Below are positions 18,569 through 27,223 of a DNA stretch of 64,000 nt, piece by piece. The stretch is from Chitinophagales bacterium (GTDB lineage Bacteria; Bacteroidota; Bacteroidia; Chitinophagales; Chitinophagaceae). Location of the stretch: NCBI GenBank assembly GCA_030832085.1, contig JAURJU010000050.1, positions 248,001-312,000 of the forward strand, written 5' to 3'. Under the pieces are notes generated by a model that did not search any database, was not told the DNA's origin, and saw only the letters and a list, made by a program, of their open reading frames with translations. Made by a program: the position numbers and the translations under genes. Position 1 is the stretch's first letter; every line of letters starts with the position of its first letter.

Positions 18569-19954
18569 TTATTTCTTGACTTCAAACAATTCTTCCTTCT
18601 TCACCACCTTCACTTTCATTCCTGTACGCAATGTCTTGCTCACCACAGTGTAAGGGCCAATGACCACTTCATCACCGGGTTTTATCCCTTCGATAATTTC
18701 AATGTGGTTGATGTCCTGAATGCCTGTTTTCACCTTCACCCTTTTCACTGTACCATCTTTGTCCAGCACAAATACCACCTCATCCATGGCGTCGACATCC
18801 TTGAAGCTTATTTCAGGACCAGCGGCCTCTTCAGGCTTCTCTGATTTCTTTTCCTTTTTTGTCTCCTTACCTGCAACAGCGGTGTCTGACCTGTCGCGGG
18901 TGGTAACGGCATTGATGGGAACTGCAATCACATTGGCATGTGTATTGGTTTGGATATCCGCGTTTGCACTCATGCCTGGGCGAAAAGGAAAGCTTTTGGG
19001 TTTTGCTGGATCAATCAGGTCGGCATAAGAAGCAGGAATCAACCTGATCCTGACTTCATAGTTTGTCACGTCTGAGGAAGAAGTAGAAACTGCTCCGCCA
19101 GTACCGCGACTTGTGCTGGAAATCTGTGTAACCACCCCTTTGAATTTTCGCTTGTTGTAGGCATCCACCTCCACCAAAGCCGTATCTCCAATGGTCACTT
19201 TGGGGATATCATTTTCACCAACATCCACCCTTACCTCAATCACGCGCATATCAGCAATCCGCATCATCTCAGTTCCTGCCATCATGGAGTTGCCCACTAC
19301 GCGTTCCCCCTTTTTTACATTCAACAAAGAGACAATTCCATTCATGGGTGCAAACACACTGGTCCTTCCAAGGTCCTTGTTTGCACGCTGAAGACTTGCC
19401 CTGGCACTTGCCACGCCGGCCTGCCCACTTTTTATCGATTGTGTTGCTGCACTATAATCCGCTTTTGCAGTAAGAAAGGCATTCTCCGCCTGCTCAAATT
19501 CCAATTTGGAGATGACCTTTTCCTGAAACAATTGCTTTTGGCGGTTGTATTGGCGTTCTGCCTGGTCCATCCTTGCCTTGAAAGAACCCAATGAGGCGCT
19601 GGCGTTTTCCACCTGTGCCATTTGTTGTGCAACACCTGCTGCAGCCTGATCACGCTGGGTGGCATAAATGTCTGCATAGACCATTGCGAGCAACTGGCCT
19701 TTGCTTACACTGTCCCCTTCCTGAACCGTAAGCTGTACAATTTCTCCTGATACGTCGGGACTGATTTTCAACTCAACCTCAGGATATACCTTACCGCTGG
19801 CAGTAACCACTTCAGTGATGTTGAGGCGGGAAGCCTTTTCCACAGCCACTTTCGTACCTTCTTCTTTTCCGATTACGCCTTTCTGTTTCAGTACCAACAA
19901 TGCAATTACAACTACTGCAATTCCGGAAAGGATCCAGATCCATTTTTTGTTCAT
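18569..19954 (-). CDS. RND/MacA-type periplasmic adaptor (membrane fusion protein)
   Basis: This 461-residue protein of the HlyD/MacA family links an inner-membrane pump to a TolC channel. It has an N-terminal transmembrane anchor (about residues 4-22) and a lipoyl/barrel-sandwich half (DVSGEIVQLTVQEGDSVSKG). An alpha-hairpin coiled coil spans about residues 95-200, with a return lipoyl motif (SVFAPMNGIVSLLNVKKGE). A beta-barrel/membrane-proximal domain follows, and a Lys/Glu-rich insertion (GKETKKEKKSEKPEEA) lies near 365-385. The order on the strand is tolC-like, adaptor, gpsA. No inner-membrane ABC or RND pump gene lies next to it. Confidence 0.92.
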   Translation of the reverse strand: MNKKWIWILSGIAVVVIALLVLKQKGVIGKEEGTKVAVEKASRLNITEVVTASGKVYPEVELKISPDVSGEIVQLTVQEGDSVSKGQLLAMVYADIYATQRDQAAAGVAQQMAQVENASASLGSFKARMDQAERQYNRQKQLFQEKVISKLEFEQAENAFLTAKADYSAATQSIKSGQAGVASARASLQRANKDLGRTSVFAPMNGIVSLLNVKKGERVVGNSMMAGTEMMRIADMRVIEVRVDVGENDIPKVTIGDTALVEVDAYNKRKFKGVVTQISSTSRGTGGAVSTSSSDVTNYEVRIRLIPASYADLIDPAKPKSFPFRPGMSANADIQTNTHANVIAVPINAVTTRDRSDTAVAGKETKKEKKSEKPEEAAGPEISFKDVDAMDEVVFVLDKDGTVKRVKVKTGIQDINHIEIIEGIKPGDEVVIGPYTVVSKTLRTGMKVKVVKKEELFEVKK

Positions 19955-19972
19955 TTCTTTTTCTTTACTTGA

Positions 19973-21445
19973 TTATAAACGCAGCCCCTGACCCTTGTAG
20001 AATTCCAGGACTTTCATTCTAAATACATACTCGTATTGGGCCACCGCTTTGTCCACCTTTGCCCTGGTAAGGTTGTTTTGGTTGTTCAGCCATTCAATGG
20101 TTTGCATCACGCCCAATTCATAACGTCTTGTGGCAAGATCAAATGAGCGTTGCGCAGTGGACACTGACTTTTCTCTTGCAAGATAGGTCTGGAAAGCGCC
20201 ACTGGCACTGTAGTAGGCCGTGTAGATGTCTTGTTTCAACTGCAACTTGTCCCTTTCAATGGAAAGGTCACTGCGCTTGATGTCCAGGCGTGCCCTTTTC
20301 ATGTTGCCCCTTGCCTGGCCACCATTGAAAAGAGGCACATTGACAGAAAGACCGAGCCCTTGTCCAAACTGGTCTCTGAGCTGTTTACCATACCCATTCC
20401 AATACTCTCCGAACTTTCGGTCAACAAAATTGATATCGTAATTTGGCGCATAAACCGGTACCTGTGTGGCTCCCTGCTTGATATAAGCGCCGGTGCTTTG
20501 TTCACCAAGATATCTCACGCCGGTGCTTTTCAACAGAAACTGGTTGAAGTTGGTGGCCAACTGCCCAAATGCAGTAACAGATGGTTTCATCTGTGCTTCG
20601 GCCACGAGCAATCCCTTTTCTGCAGCTTTTCGCCTCAGTTCGTTCAGGCGAATCTGGGGCTGGGATGACAGGGCGGTCTGGTATACATCTTCAGGACGAA
20701 TTTCCAAAAGATTGTCTACGGGTATTTTATCCACTGGTGGGACAACCAATTCAAAAGACTCATCAGCCGGGAGGTTGAGGAGCGACTTGAGGGATAACTT
20801 GTCCAACGCTGCTTGTGACTTCGCCTGAACATAGGTGGCACTGTCGCGCGCAACTGTGGCTTCCAGTTCTGCAGCATTGAGCTCTGGAAGGCTTCCCGCA
20901 TCAACCAATTTTCGGGTATTCCTGTACTGGGCATTGGTTTGCTCAAGCACAATCCTGCTGATTTCGACCTGCTCATAACTCAACAATGCGCGGAGATACA
21001 ACTGCGCAATGCTCAAACCGATATCGTTGCTGGCCTTGTCTACTGCAGCCTTGTCGGCCTCTAAGGTTAATTTATTTGCCGCTTCCGTGTTTTTCCTGCT
21101 GTTGAAATTGAACAGCAGCACATTGGAAGAAATGGACATCTGCTCGAACATGGCTGAACGACTGGTGTAAACATTTGTCGTACGGTCCAGTGTGCGTCCG
21201 AACGAAAAACCATGGGTAAGTCCGTAAGAAAGGCTTGGCAATTTCTGAAGAGAAGATTGCTGGTATGCAATTGCAGACTGTTCAGCCTGGATGACGGCCT
21301 GTTTGACAGAGATGTTGTTTTTCATGCCATAATCAACACAACGCCGAAGATCCCATTGATTATCCTGCCCATTGGACATTAAAAAAGCCGTGCAAAAGAA
21401 AAGACCGAATAAAAGCCTCGATACCATAGAATTGAATTGAATCAT
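19973..21445 (-). CDS. TolC-family outer-membrane efflux protein
   Basis: TolC-type trimers form the outer-membrane channel of tripartite efflux and type I secretion systems. The protein (490 residues) begins with a signal peptide ending in NGQDNQWDLRRCVDYGMKNN, the usual OEP N-terminus. Two OEP repeats follow, with the characteristic long helices (ELNAAELEATVARDSATYVQAK, shortened here to its core AAELEATVARDSA). A probable alternative start is the Met at codon 7 (MVSRLLFGLFF). The coil region fits family length. It lies 18 bp upstream of the adaptor gene and is likely in one operon with it. Confidence 0.92.
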   Translation of the reverse strand: MIQFNSMVSRLLFGLFFCTAFLMSNGQDNQWDLRRCVDYGMKNNISVKQAVIQAEQSAIAYQQSSLQKLPSLSYGLTHGFSFGRTLDRTTNVYTSRSAMFEQMSISSNVLLFNFNSRKNTEAANKLTLEADKAAVDKASNDIGLSIAQLYLRALLSYEQVEISRIVLEQTNAQYRNTRKLVDAGSLPELNAAELEATVARDSATYVQAKSQAALDKLSLKSLLNLPADESFELVVPPVDKIPVDNLLEIRPEDVYQTALSSQPQIRLNELRRKAAEKGLLVAEAQMKPSVTAFGQLATNFNQFLLKSTGVRYLGEQSTGAYIKQGATQVPVYAPNYDINFVDRKFGEYWNGYGKQLRDQFGQGLGLSVNVPLFNGGQARGNMKRARLDIKRSDLSIERDKLQLKQDIYTAYYSASGAFQTYLAREKSVSTAQRSFDLATRRYELGVMQTIEWLNNQNNLTRAKVDKAVAQYEYVFRMKVLEFYKGQGLRL

Positions 21446-21533
21446 CGCTGTTTCAGGATGTTCCTGAAAAATATGTGCAAAGATTCAACTAAAAGGGGGA
21501 TTATCAAAATCGTTCGTCCTTGCCAGCGACCGC

Positions 21534-22718
21534 TTACAACAGTGATGCTGCTTTAAATGCCTGAGAAAGGTCCTTGATTAGGAATTCAGAATCTTCCAAA
21601 CCAACATAAAGACGAACCAACCTGTGTGTTGGATTGGTGGCATCAAATTGGTTTTGGGGGATGCCTGCACATTTTGGAATGACCAGGGATTCATGCCCTC
21701 CCCAGCTCACTGCCATCCTGAAATGCTGGAGGGAATTGCAGAAATGTTCGATTTTTTCAATTTCCTGTGCTTTGATATAAAATGACAACAATCCACAAGC
21801 GTTTTTCATTTGCTGTTGGGCCAGTCCGTACTGCGTATAGGATGGGTCAAGTGGGAAAATGATTGATTCAATTTCATCCACTGTTTTAAGAAAAGCCAAT
21901 ACCTTTTGCGTTGAGGCCGTGATCCTGTCAATCCTTGCCGGAAGGGTTCTCAGGCCACGAAGGAGCAGCCATGCATTGAAGGGTTGAATCCCATTGCCGG
22001 CGCAGAGGTATTCGCTGTTGAAAATTTTACGCATCATGGCAGCAGAACCGGTGAGCACACCGCCAAGTGTATCGCTGTGGCCACCGATGTATTTGGTTGC
22101 AGTTTGCATCGCAATATCAATGCCCAGTTCAATAGGCTTTTGGTAAAGCGGTGTGCAATAGCTGTTGTCAATCAGCGTCGTGATACCCCGCGGTTTTGAA
22201 ACCTCAGCAATCGCCCTGAGGTCCTGGATGTCCAGCCACCAAGAGTTGGGAGATTCAAGGTAAATCAGTGCTGTGTTGGCTTGTACATGCGAAAGGAAAG
22301 AGGCTGCATCTGAACCATCGGCATAGGTCACTGAAACACCAAACCTGGAGAGGATGGTGTCAAACAGGTGGGCCGTCCAGGTATAGGGATGGGTTACACT
22401 CAACACATGGTCCCCGGCTTTTACGTTTGCTACAACGCCTGCAAAAGTGGCGGCAGCTCCATTGTTGAACACCAGCGCATCTTCCGCACCATCCAGTGCG
22501 GCCAATTTTTTTCGCAGGATGTCAACCGTTGGATTGAGCCCCCTGCTGTAGAGATAGCCGCCCATCTCGTCTTCAAACGCCTTTCGCATCTCAGCAACTG
22601 TTTCAAAGGCAAAATTGCTGGTTTGCATGATGGGGGGAGCGATGGCATTGAAATACGAGGCGTGGTCTTCCCCAAGATGATTGATGATGTATGAAATGTC
22701 TTGCGCCTGGTTATGCAT
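21534..22718 (-). CDS. PLP-dependent trans-sulfuration enzyme (Cys/Met metabolism family)
   Basis: A 394-residue PLP enzyme of the cystathionine gamma-synthase / beta-lyase / methionine gamma-lyase family. The PLP-binding lysine lies in ATKYIGGHSDTLGG (about residue 205), and the family signatures EDALVFNNGAAATFAGVVAN and TLIDNSYCTPLYQKP are present. Which reaction it catalyses cannot be told from motifs alone. Its start overlaps the 3' end of the upstream permease gene by 8 bp, so the two are co-translated or at least co-transcribed, suggesting an uptake-plus-catabolism unit for a sulfur amino acid or relative. Confidence 0.9.
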   Translation of the reverse strand: MHNQAQDISYIINHLGEDHASYFNAIAPPIMQTSNFAFETVAEMRKAFEDEMGGYLYSRGLNPTVDILRKKLAALDGAEDALVFNNGAAATFAGVVANVKAGDHVLSVTHPYTWTAHLFDTILSRFGVSVTYADGSDAASFLSHVQANTALIYLESPNSWWLDIQDLRAIAEVSKPRGITTLIDNSYCTPLYQKPIELGIDIAMQTATKYIGGHSDTLGGVLTGSAAMMRKIFNSEYLCAGNGIQPFNAWLLLRGLRTLPARIDRITASTQKVLAFLKTVDEIESIIFPLDPSYTQYGLAQQQMKNACGLLSFYIKAQEIEKIEHFCNSLQHFRMAVSWGGHESLVIPKCAGIPQNQFDATNPTHRLVRLYVGLEDSEFLIKDLSQAFKAASLL

Positions 22719-24048
22719 GGATGTTTTTCTTTTTTCTTGTCAGGAAAAACAACAGCAGGAATCCTGCCAACACAGCGGTTGCAGTGAGTGCAGTTTCCGG
22801 TTTGTCCATGGCGATGTTTGTGGCAACGAAAACATATGCTGCAATAAAGATGATGGGCATTACCGGAAAAAATCGCATGGAATAGATCTGAGACTTGTCG
22901 AGGTGTTGGGTGCGTTTTCTGATGATAAAAATTGTGGCTGCAGAAAAAGCCATTCCTATTGAATCCAGGAAAATGGTAAAGCTCAGGATCTTGTCAAAAG
23001 TATCTGCGAAGAAAAGGACCACCACGCTGATCAGTGCATAAACAGTAAGACTGACGGTAAGCACATCGCGTTTCTCATCTTTTTTTCCAAAAGCTTTTGG
23101 CAGGATGCCATCCTGGCTCATGGCATACATGACACGTGGATTGCTGAGCAATAAAACATTGACATAGGCGAGCACAGCAATGAACAAGAGGATTGAAAAT
23201 GCATAGCGGCCGGTAGGTCCAAACATCCGTTCTGCAACAATGGCAGCAATGCCCTTTGCATTTTTCAGTTCCTCAAATCCAATCACCCGGTAGTAGGCAT
23301 AACTGACAGAAAGGTAGAGCAGAATGATGACCATGATGCCAATAAAAATGCCCTTGGGAAGGTTCTTTTGCGGATCCTTGACCTCATCCCCAAAATTGAT
23401 GGTTTGTTGATACCCACCATAAGTAAAGGAAACCGCTATCAAGGCCAAGCCAAATGACTTTACATAATCCATGAACTTGAAATCTCCTGTGGGAATGGTG
23501 ATGACCGGAGCGATATTTTTAACGGGAAAAAAAATGGCAGACACGATCAGCAGGATCATGGAAATCTTGATCAGCATCAGGATGTTCTGCGCTGTAGAAC
23601 TCATGCGAAGGCCCAGCAAATTGATGCCGTAAAACATGCCAATCGCAACCATGGCAATCAGCGCCTTTACAAAATCGGTTGGTGGTACTGAAAATATGAT
23701 CTGTGAAATGTATTCACTGCCAATCAACGCAACACCAGAAAGTGAAGCTGCATTGGAGATGAGGATGATGCAGTTGACGGCAAATGCAATGGATGGATGA
23801 TAACAGGTGGCAAATATCTTATAATAGCCCCCGGTGATGGGATACCGCGACCCGATTTCCGCATAGGTCAGTGCCCCGCAGAGGGCAATGAATCCGCCCA
23901 CAATCCAACTGATAAAAAATACATTGGGCGTGATGGCTGCTCGTGCAGAATCTGAGGCGGTCCTGAAAATACCCATGCCGATTACCAGGCCGATCACGAT
24001 CATGGTGAGGTCAAAAAGGTTGAGTTGGGGCTTCTTGGATATGGTCAT
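22711..24048 (-). CDS. APC-superfamily amino-acid permease
   Basis: A 445-residue protein with about 12 hydrophobic segments and the APC N-terminal signature LNLFDLTMIVIGLVIGMGIF. The conserved TM6-region ALIAVSFTYGGYQQTINFGDEVKDPQKNLP (core FTYGGYQQTINFGDEV) supports the family. It likely imports an amino acid in exchange or by proton symport. Its 3' end overlaps the PLP enzyme gene by 8 bp. It lies divergently from the cobalamin-riboswitch-controlled receptor gene, with a gap of about 400 bases that contains the riboswitch. Confidence 0.9.
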   Translation of the reverse strand: MTISKKPQLNLFDLTMIVIGLVIGMGIFRTASDSARAAITPNVFFISWIVGGFIALCGALTYAEIGSRYPITGGYYKIFATCYHPSIAFAVNCIILISNAASLSGVALIGSEYISQIIFSVPPTDFVKALIAMVAIGMFYGINLLGLRMSSTAQNILMLIKISMILLIVSAIFFPVKNIAPVITIPTGDFKFMDYVKSFGLALIAVSFTYGGYQQTINFGDEVKDPQKNLPKGIFIGIMVIILLYLSVSYAYYRVIGFEELKNAKGIAAIVAERMFGPTGRYAFSILLFIAVLAYVNVLLLSNPRVMYAMSQDGILPKAFGKKDEKRDVLTVSLTVYALISVVVLFFADTFDKILSFTIFLDSIGMAFSAATIFIIRKRTQHLDKSQIYSMRFFPVMPIIFIAAYVFVATNIAMDKPETALTATAVLAGFLLLFFLTRKKKNIHA

Positions 24049-24128
24049 GCGTTGAAGATAATAAAAAGCGATGAGCGAAGGTAGCAGTCACCTCTTTTTC
24101 AGAAATCCACAGAATGTGGACATCCTGT

Positions 24129-24160
24129 TTGTCAGGGCATGGTCCTACCCCCTACCTTTA
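24129..24160 (+). promoter_or_regulatory. Candidate promoter for the riboswitch transcript
   Basis: A TTG at 24129-24131 and a TACCTTTA at 24153-24160 are 21 bases apart, close to the Bacteroidota layout of TTG (-33) and TAnnTTTG (-7). The second box differs at its last base. A transcript starting near 24166 would include the whole cobalamin riboswitch. The match is imperfect and not proven. Confidence 0.4.
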
Positions 24161-24184
24161 TCATGTATCATGGTTGAAAATCGT

Positions 24185-24345
24185 GCAAACGAAATTCATT
24201 AAAAGGGAAGTCCGGTGCTATTCCGGCGCTATCCCCGTAGCTGTAAAAACCATCTCGCTTCAAGCGAGACCATTTCCTCCTCGGCCACTGCACAAGCGGG
24301 AAGGCCGGAAATGGGGTTGAGCCAGAAGACCTGCCTGATGCAACA
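24185..24345 (+). ncRNA. Cobalamin (adenosylcobalamin-type) riboswitch
   Basis: The core AAAAGGGAAGTCCGGTG at 24201 onward is followed by CCGGCGCTATCCCCGTAGC, continuing to CTGTAA at 24241-24246. Together these match the conserved L/J region of the cobalamin riboswitch. A hairpin with arms TCTCGCTT and AAGCGAGA (24253-24269) is the variable P-arm. GAAGGCCGGAA and the B12-box AGCCAGAAGACCTGCC (24320-24335) close the aptamer. An expression-platform-like hairpin (GCTTTCGGGAGAAAAGC, about 24359-24375) follows. It should repress the receptor gene at 24447 when cobalamin is abundant. Exact ends are approximate. Confidence 0.95.
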
Positions 24346-24446
24346 TTGATTAACCAGGGCTTTCGGGAGAAAAGCTGGGATGAATTTTCTGCTGCAGCAG
24401 TCAACCATTTCTGTAAAATCCGAAGGTTCATAGTAAACCAAACACT

Positions 24447-26393
24447 ATGACCAAAAATTTCATTGCATTCCTGCTTGTGGCTTCATTGGGAGCCACTGCA
24501 CAAATTGATTCAAGCAAACAGCTTGATGAAATTATTGTTACCGCCAACAGGTTCCCACAAAAACAAGTCAACACCGGCAAGGTGATGACCGTTATCAACA
24601 GGCAAGAGATTGAGCGTTCGCCCTTTGCATCTGTCGGAGAGTTGTTGGCAAGACAATCCGGCATTACTGTCATCGGTGCCAACAATGCACCCGGCACAAA
24701 CAATGATCTCTATGTTCGAGGAGGGGGAACCGGAAAAACACTGGTATTGGTGGATGGGTTTCCCGCGTATGACGGGTCAACCATCCGGGCCACATTTGAC
24801 ATCAATTTTTTACCCTTGGGTGAGGTGGAAAGAATTGAAGTGTTGAAAGGCGGCCAATCCACGCTGTATGGATCTGATGCAGTTGCCGGGGTCGTCAACA
24901 TCATCACCAGAAAAAATGAAAATGGCAAGCAGAAAATGGGGCTTCACCTGTCGTCAGGATCCTATGGCGCAAGGGCAGTTGACCTCTCCAGTTCAGGTAA
25001 AGTCAAAAACATCAATTACAAAATGCAGTACAGCCGATCTGCCATAGATGGATTTTCTGCTGCAATGGATACCACCGGAAAAAAGGGATTTGACAAGGAT
25101 GGCATGCAACATCAGTTTGCAATGGCACAGTTCAGCGCTGCCTACAAAAGCAACTGGTCGTGGAATGCCAGCATGCAATGGAGCAAGTACAACAATGACC
25201 TTGACGAGTCTGCATTCAAGGATTCAAAAGATTTTGTTGTTGAAAACAAAAACCTTCAGTTCACTGCGGGAATTGCAAAGAAGTTGAACAAGGGCATACT
25301 GCGCTTGAACTATAGCCTGAACAACAGCAACCGAAATTATCTTGATGATTCATTGGACATCACAGGATTTGCGAAATTCATCCAATCCGATTACATGGGA
25401 AGGTCCTCATATCTGGAGGCCCTGGGCAATATGGATCTTTCGAAAAACGTCAAATTACTAATAGGGTTGGAACACCGCTGGCAGAATACCGACCAATACT
25501 ATCTCTCCCTGAGCAGCTGGGGCAAATACGAAACAACCCTCTCAGATGATTCCGCCAAAACCAACATCAGCAGTGCATTTGCCTCGGCGGTATACAGCAA
25601 CGGAAAAGGTTTTAACCTGGAGTCTGGTATCCGCATCAACCAGCACAGCAGGTTTGGCAGCAACATGACCTATACCCTCAATCCATCGTATGTTATTGCC
25701 AATGCATTCAAGTTGGCCTTCAATCTTTCATCCGCATTTACAGCGCCAACATTGTACCAACTCTATGATGGATATTCAGGCAACAGGGAACTCAAGCCGG
25801 AAGCTTCAACCAGTGCTGAATTTTCAATGCAATTTGTTGGCAGCGAGCGTTTCAATGCTCGGTTAACCGGATTCAACCGTACCATCCGCAATGGCATTGA
25901 TTATGATTATATCAACAACAATTATTTCAACAATGCCGTGCAAAAAACCAAGGGGGTTGAATTGGAAGCCGGTTATTCAGAAAAAAAATGGAACATCAAA
26001 CTGAACTATACCTATCTGAAGGGTGAAGTAACCACAACAAATTTCGTTTACAATCCAACTACGTGGAGCTACAAGGCAAAGGGAGATACAACCTATTCTC
26101 ACCTTTTCCGCGTTCCCCAAAGCAGCCTGAATGCCAGTGTCGGGTTTCAGGTCAACAGCAGGTTGTACCTGTCCATTGCCCAGCGTTTTGCCGGAAAAAG
26201 GTTTGAGCCCATTTATGGAGGAAAGCCCAAGGAACTTGCGAATTTCAACACCACTGACCTTTTTGCACAGTATATCATTGGAAAGGGTTTCAAAATCTAC
26301 GCGGGATTGAAAAACATTTTCAATGTACAATACCAGGAAGTGATGGGTTATACAGCAAGGGGGAGAAATGTTGTGTTTGGCGTGCGGTTTTGA
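24447..26393 (+). CDS. BtuB-like TonB-dependent outer-membrane cobalamin receptor
   Basis: This 648-residue outer-membrane receptor has a signal peptide (about 1-18) ending in TAQ. A TonB box-like segment follows (DEIIVTANRFPQKQV), then the plug (KGGQSTLYGSDAVAGVVNI), then a 22-strand barrel ending GRNVVFGVRF with the terminal Phe. It lacks the N-terminal CarboxypepD_reg-like repeat of SusC proteins. The cobalamin riboswitch directly upstream makes corrinoid import its most likely job. It stands alone: no BtuF, BtuC or BtuD gene is next to it, so the inner-membrane importer must be elsewhere. Confidence 0.92.
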   Translation: MTKNFIAFLLVASLGATAQIDSSKQLDEIIVTANRFPQKQVNTGKVMTVINRQEIERSPFASVGELLARQSGITVIGANNAPGTNNDLYVRGGGTGKTLVLVDGFPAYDGSTIRATFDINFLPLGEVERIEVLKGGQSTLYGSDAVAGVVNIITRKNENGKQKMGLHLSSGSYGARAVDLSSSGKVKNINYKMQYSRSAIDGFSAAMDTTGKKGFDKDGMQHQFAMAQFSAAYKSNWSWNASMQWSKYNNDLDESAFKDSKDFVVENKNLQFTAGIAKKLNKGILRLNYSLNNSNRNYLDDSLDITGFAKFIQSDYMGRSSYLEALGNMDLSKNVKLLIGLEHRWQNTDQYYLSLSSWGKYETTLSDDSAKTNISSAFASAVYSNGKGFNLESGIRINQHSRFGSNMTYTLNPSYVIANAFKLAFNLSSAFTAPTLYQLYDGYSGNRELKPEASTSAEFSMQFVGSERFNARLTGFNRTIRNGIDYDYINNNYFNNAVQKTKGVELEAGYSEKKWNIKLNYTYLKGEVTTTNFVYNPTTWSYKAKGDTTYSHLFRVPQSSLNASVGFQVNSRLYLSIAQRFAGKRFEPIYGGKPKELANFNTTDLFAQYIIGKGFKIYAGLKNIFNVQYQEVMGYTARGRNVVFGVRF

Positions 26394-26466
26394 GAGGGAT
26401 GAGGGATGAGGGGTGAGGGATTTGTAGAAAGGTGGAAAGAGGTTAAACGAGGTTGAGTGAGGTTGA
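26392..26466 (+). repeat. Short purine-rich tandem repeat after the BtuB-like gene
   Basis: Variants of GAGGGATGA occur about three times from 26394 to 26420, and GAGGTTGA-type units follow from 26440 to 26466. The stretch is G/A-rich on the plus strand and lies between the receptor stop and the small gene at 26544. It may mark an insertion junction or slippage-prone sequence. No coding role was seen. Confidence 0.5.
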
Positions 26467-26543
26467 AGCGTGTGATCGCGTCAACCAAATGTTAGTAAAC
26501 CAACATTGACGGGTTTTAAGTAACTTTATAATCAAGTCAGGTT

Positions 26544-26738
26544 ATGAAAATTGCTCCTGTTTCACACAAAATGCCAATCAAGTCATTTGATGAAAAAATG
26601 GCTGATTTAAAATATTGGCTTGATCAATCACCTCTAAAAAGGCTTGAGGCAGTAACATTTCTGATATCACAAACGGTCGATTTTACAACTACCAGACTGG
26701 ACAAATCCCATGTAGTAAGAAGAAAAATGAAGTTATGA
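26544..26738 (+). CDS. Small hypothetical protein, partner of the nucleotidyltransferase
   Basis: A 64-residue basic protein with core FDEKMADLKYWLDQSPLKRLEAV and a C-terminal MDKS/RRKM-like tail (DKSHVVRRKMKL). The pattern, short helical protein directly before a small nucleotidyltransferase, recurs in Bacteroidota, but I do not know a function for it. It overlaps the next gene by 4 bp (ATGA at 26735-26738). It has AT-rich codons, unlike the surrounding genes, suggesting recent transfer. An antitoxin role is only a guess based on the pairing. Confidence 0.7.
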   Translation: MKIAPVSHKMPIKSFDEKMADLKYWLDQSPLKRLEAVTFLISQTVDFTTTRLDKSHVVRRKMKL

Positions 26739-27190
26739 CATTAGCCCAGGACTTTGAGGAATTTGTGAAATTACTCAATAAGCACCAAGTTGATTATATG
26801 GTAGTGGGTGGTTACGCTTTGGCGTTTCATGGAAAACCAAGACATACAGGAGACTTGGATATTTGGATCAATAGTTCAGAGGCGAATGCAGAAAAATTAG
26901 TTATGGCAGTCAGGGAATTTGGGTTGGCTAGTTTAGGGTTAACCAAATCAGATTTTATGGAGGAAGGCTATGTCACACAAATTGGCTATCCCCCATTAAG
27001 AATAGATATTTTAAATTCTATAGATGGAGTAAGATTTGAAGATGCATTTCCCAATAAATTACATGTAGATATAAATGGTATTGAAATAAAATACATTGGA
27101 CTAAAAGAATTTATCGAAAATAAAACTGCAACAGGTAGAATACAAGACATTGCAGATTTAAGAGAAATTAAGAAATTAAATAAAGAGTAA
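26735..27190 (+). CDS. Small nucleotidyltransferase (MNT / AbiEii-like fold)
   Basis: A 151-residue protein of the DNA polymerase beta-like nucleotidyltransferase superfamily. The signature is GG (residues 25-26) followed by DLD (residues 40-42, in HTGDLDIWINSSEA), the metal-binding acid pair. A further conserved PPLRIDIL lies near residue 90, with the third acidic residue. It resembles nucleotidyltransferases of toxin-antitoxin and abortive-infection systems (AbiEii, MNT/HEPN), but its partner is a 64-residue protein rather than a recognisable HEPN or AbiEi protein. Codon use is AT-rich, for example many TTA and AAA codons. Confidence 0.82.
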   Translation: MTLAQDFEEFVKLLNKHQVDYMVVGGYALAFHGKPRHTGDLDIWINSSEANAEKLVMAVREFGLASLGLTKSDFMEEGYVTQIGYPPLRIDILNSIDGVRFEDAFPNKLHVDINGIEIKYIGLKEFIENKTATGRIQDIADLREIKKLNKE

Positions 27191-27223
27191 ATTATTTTTG
27201 CACTTTAAAAAGCTAACCCACCA

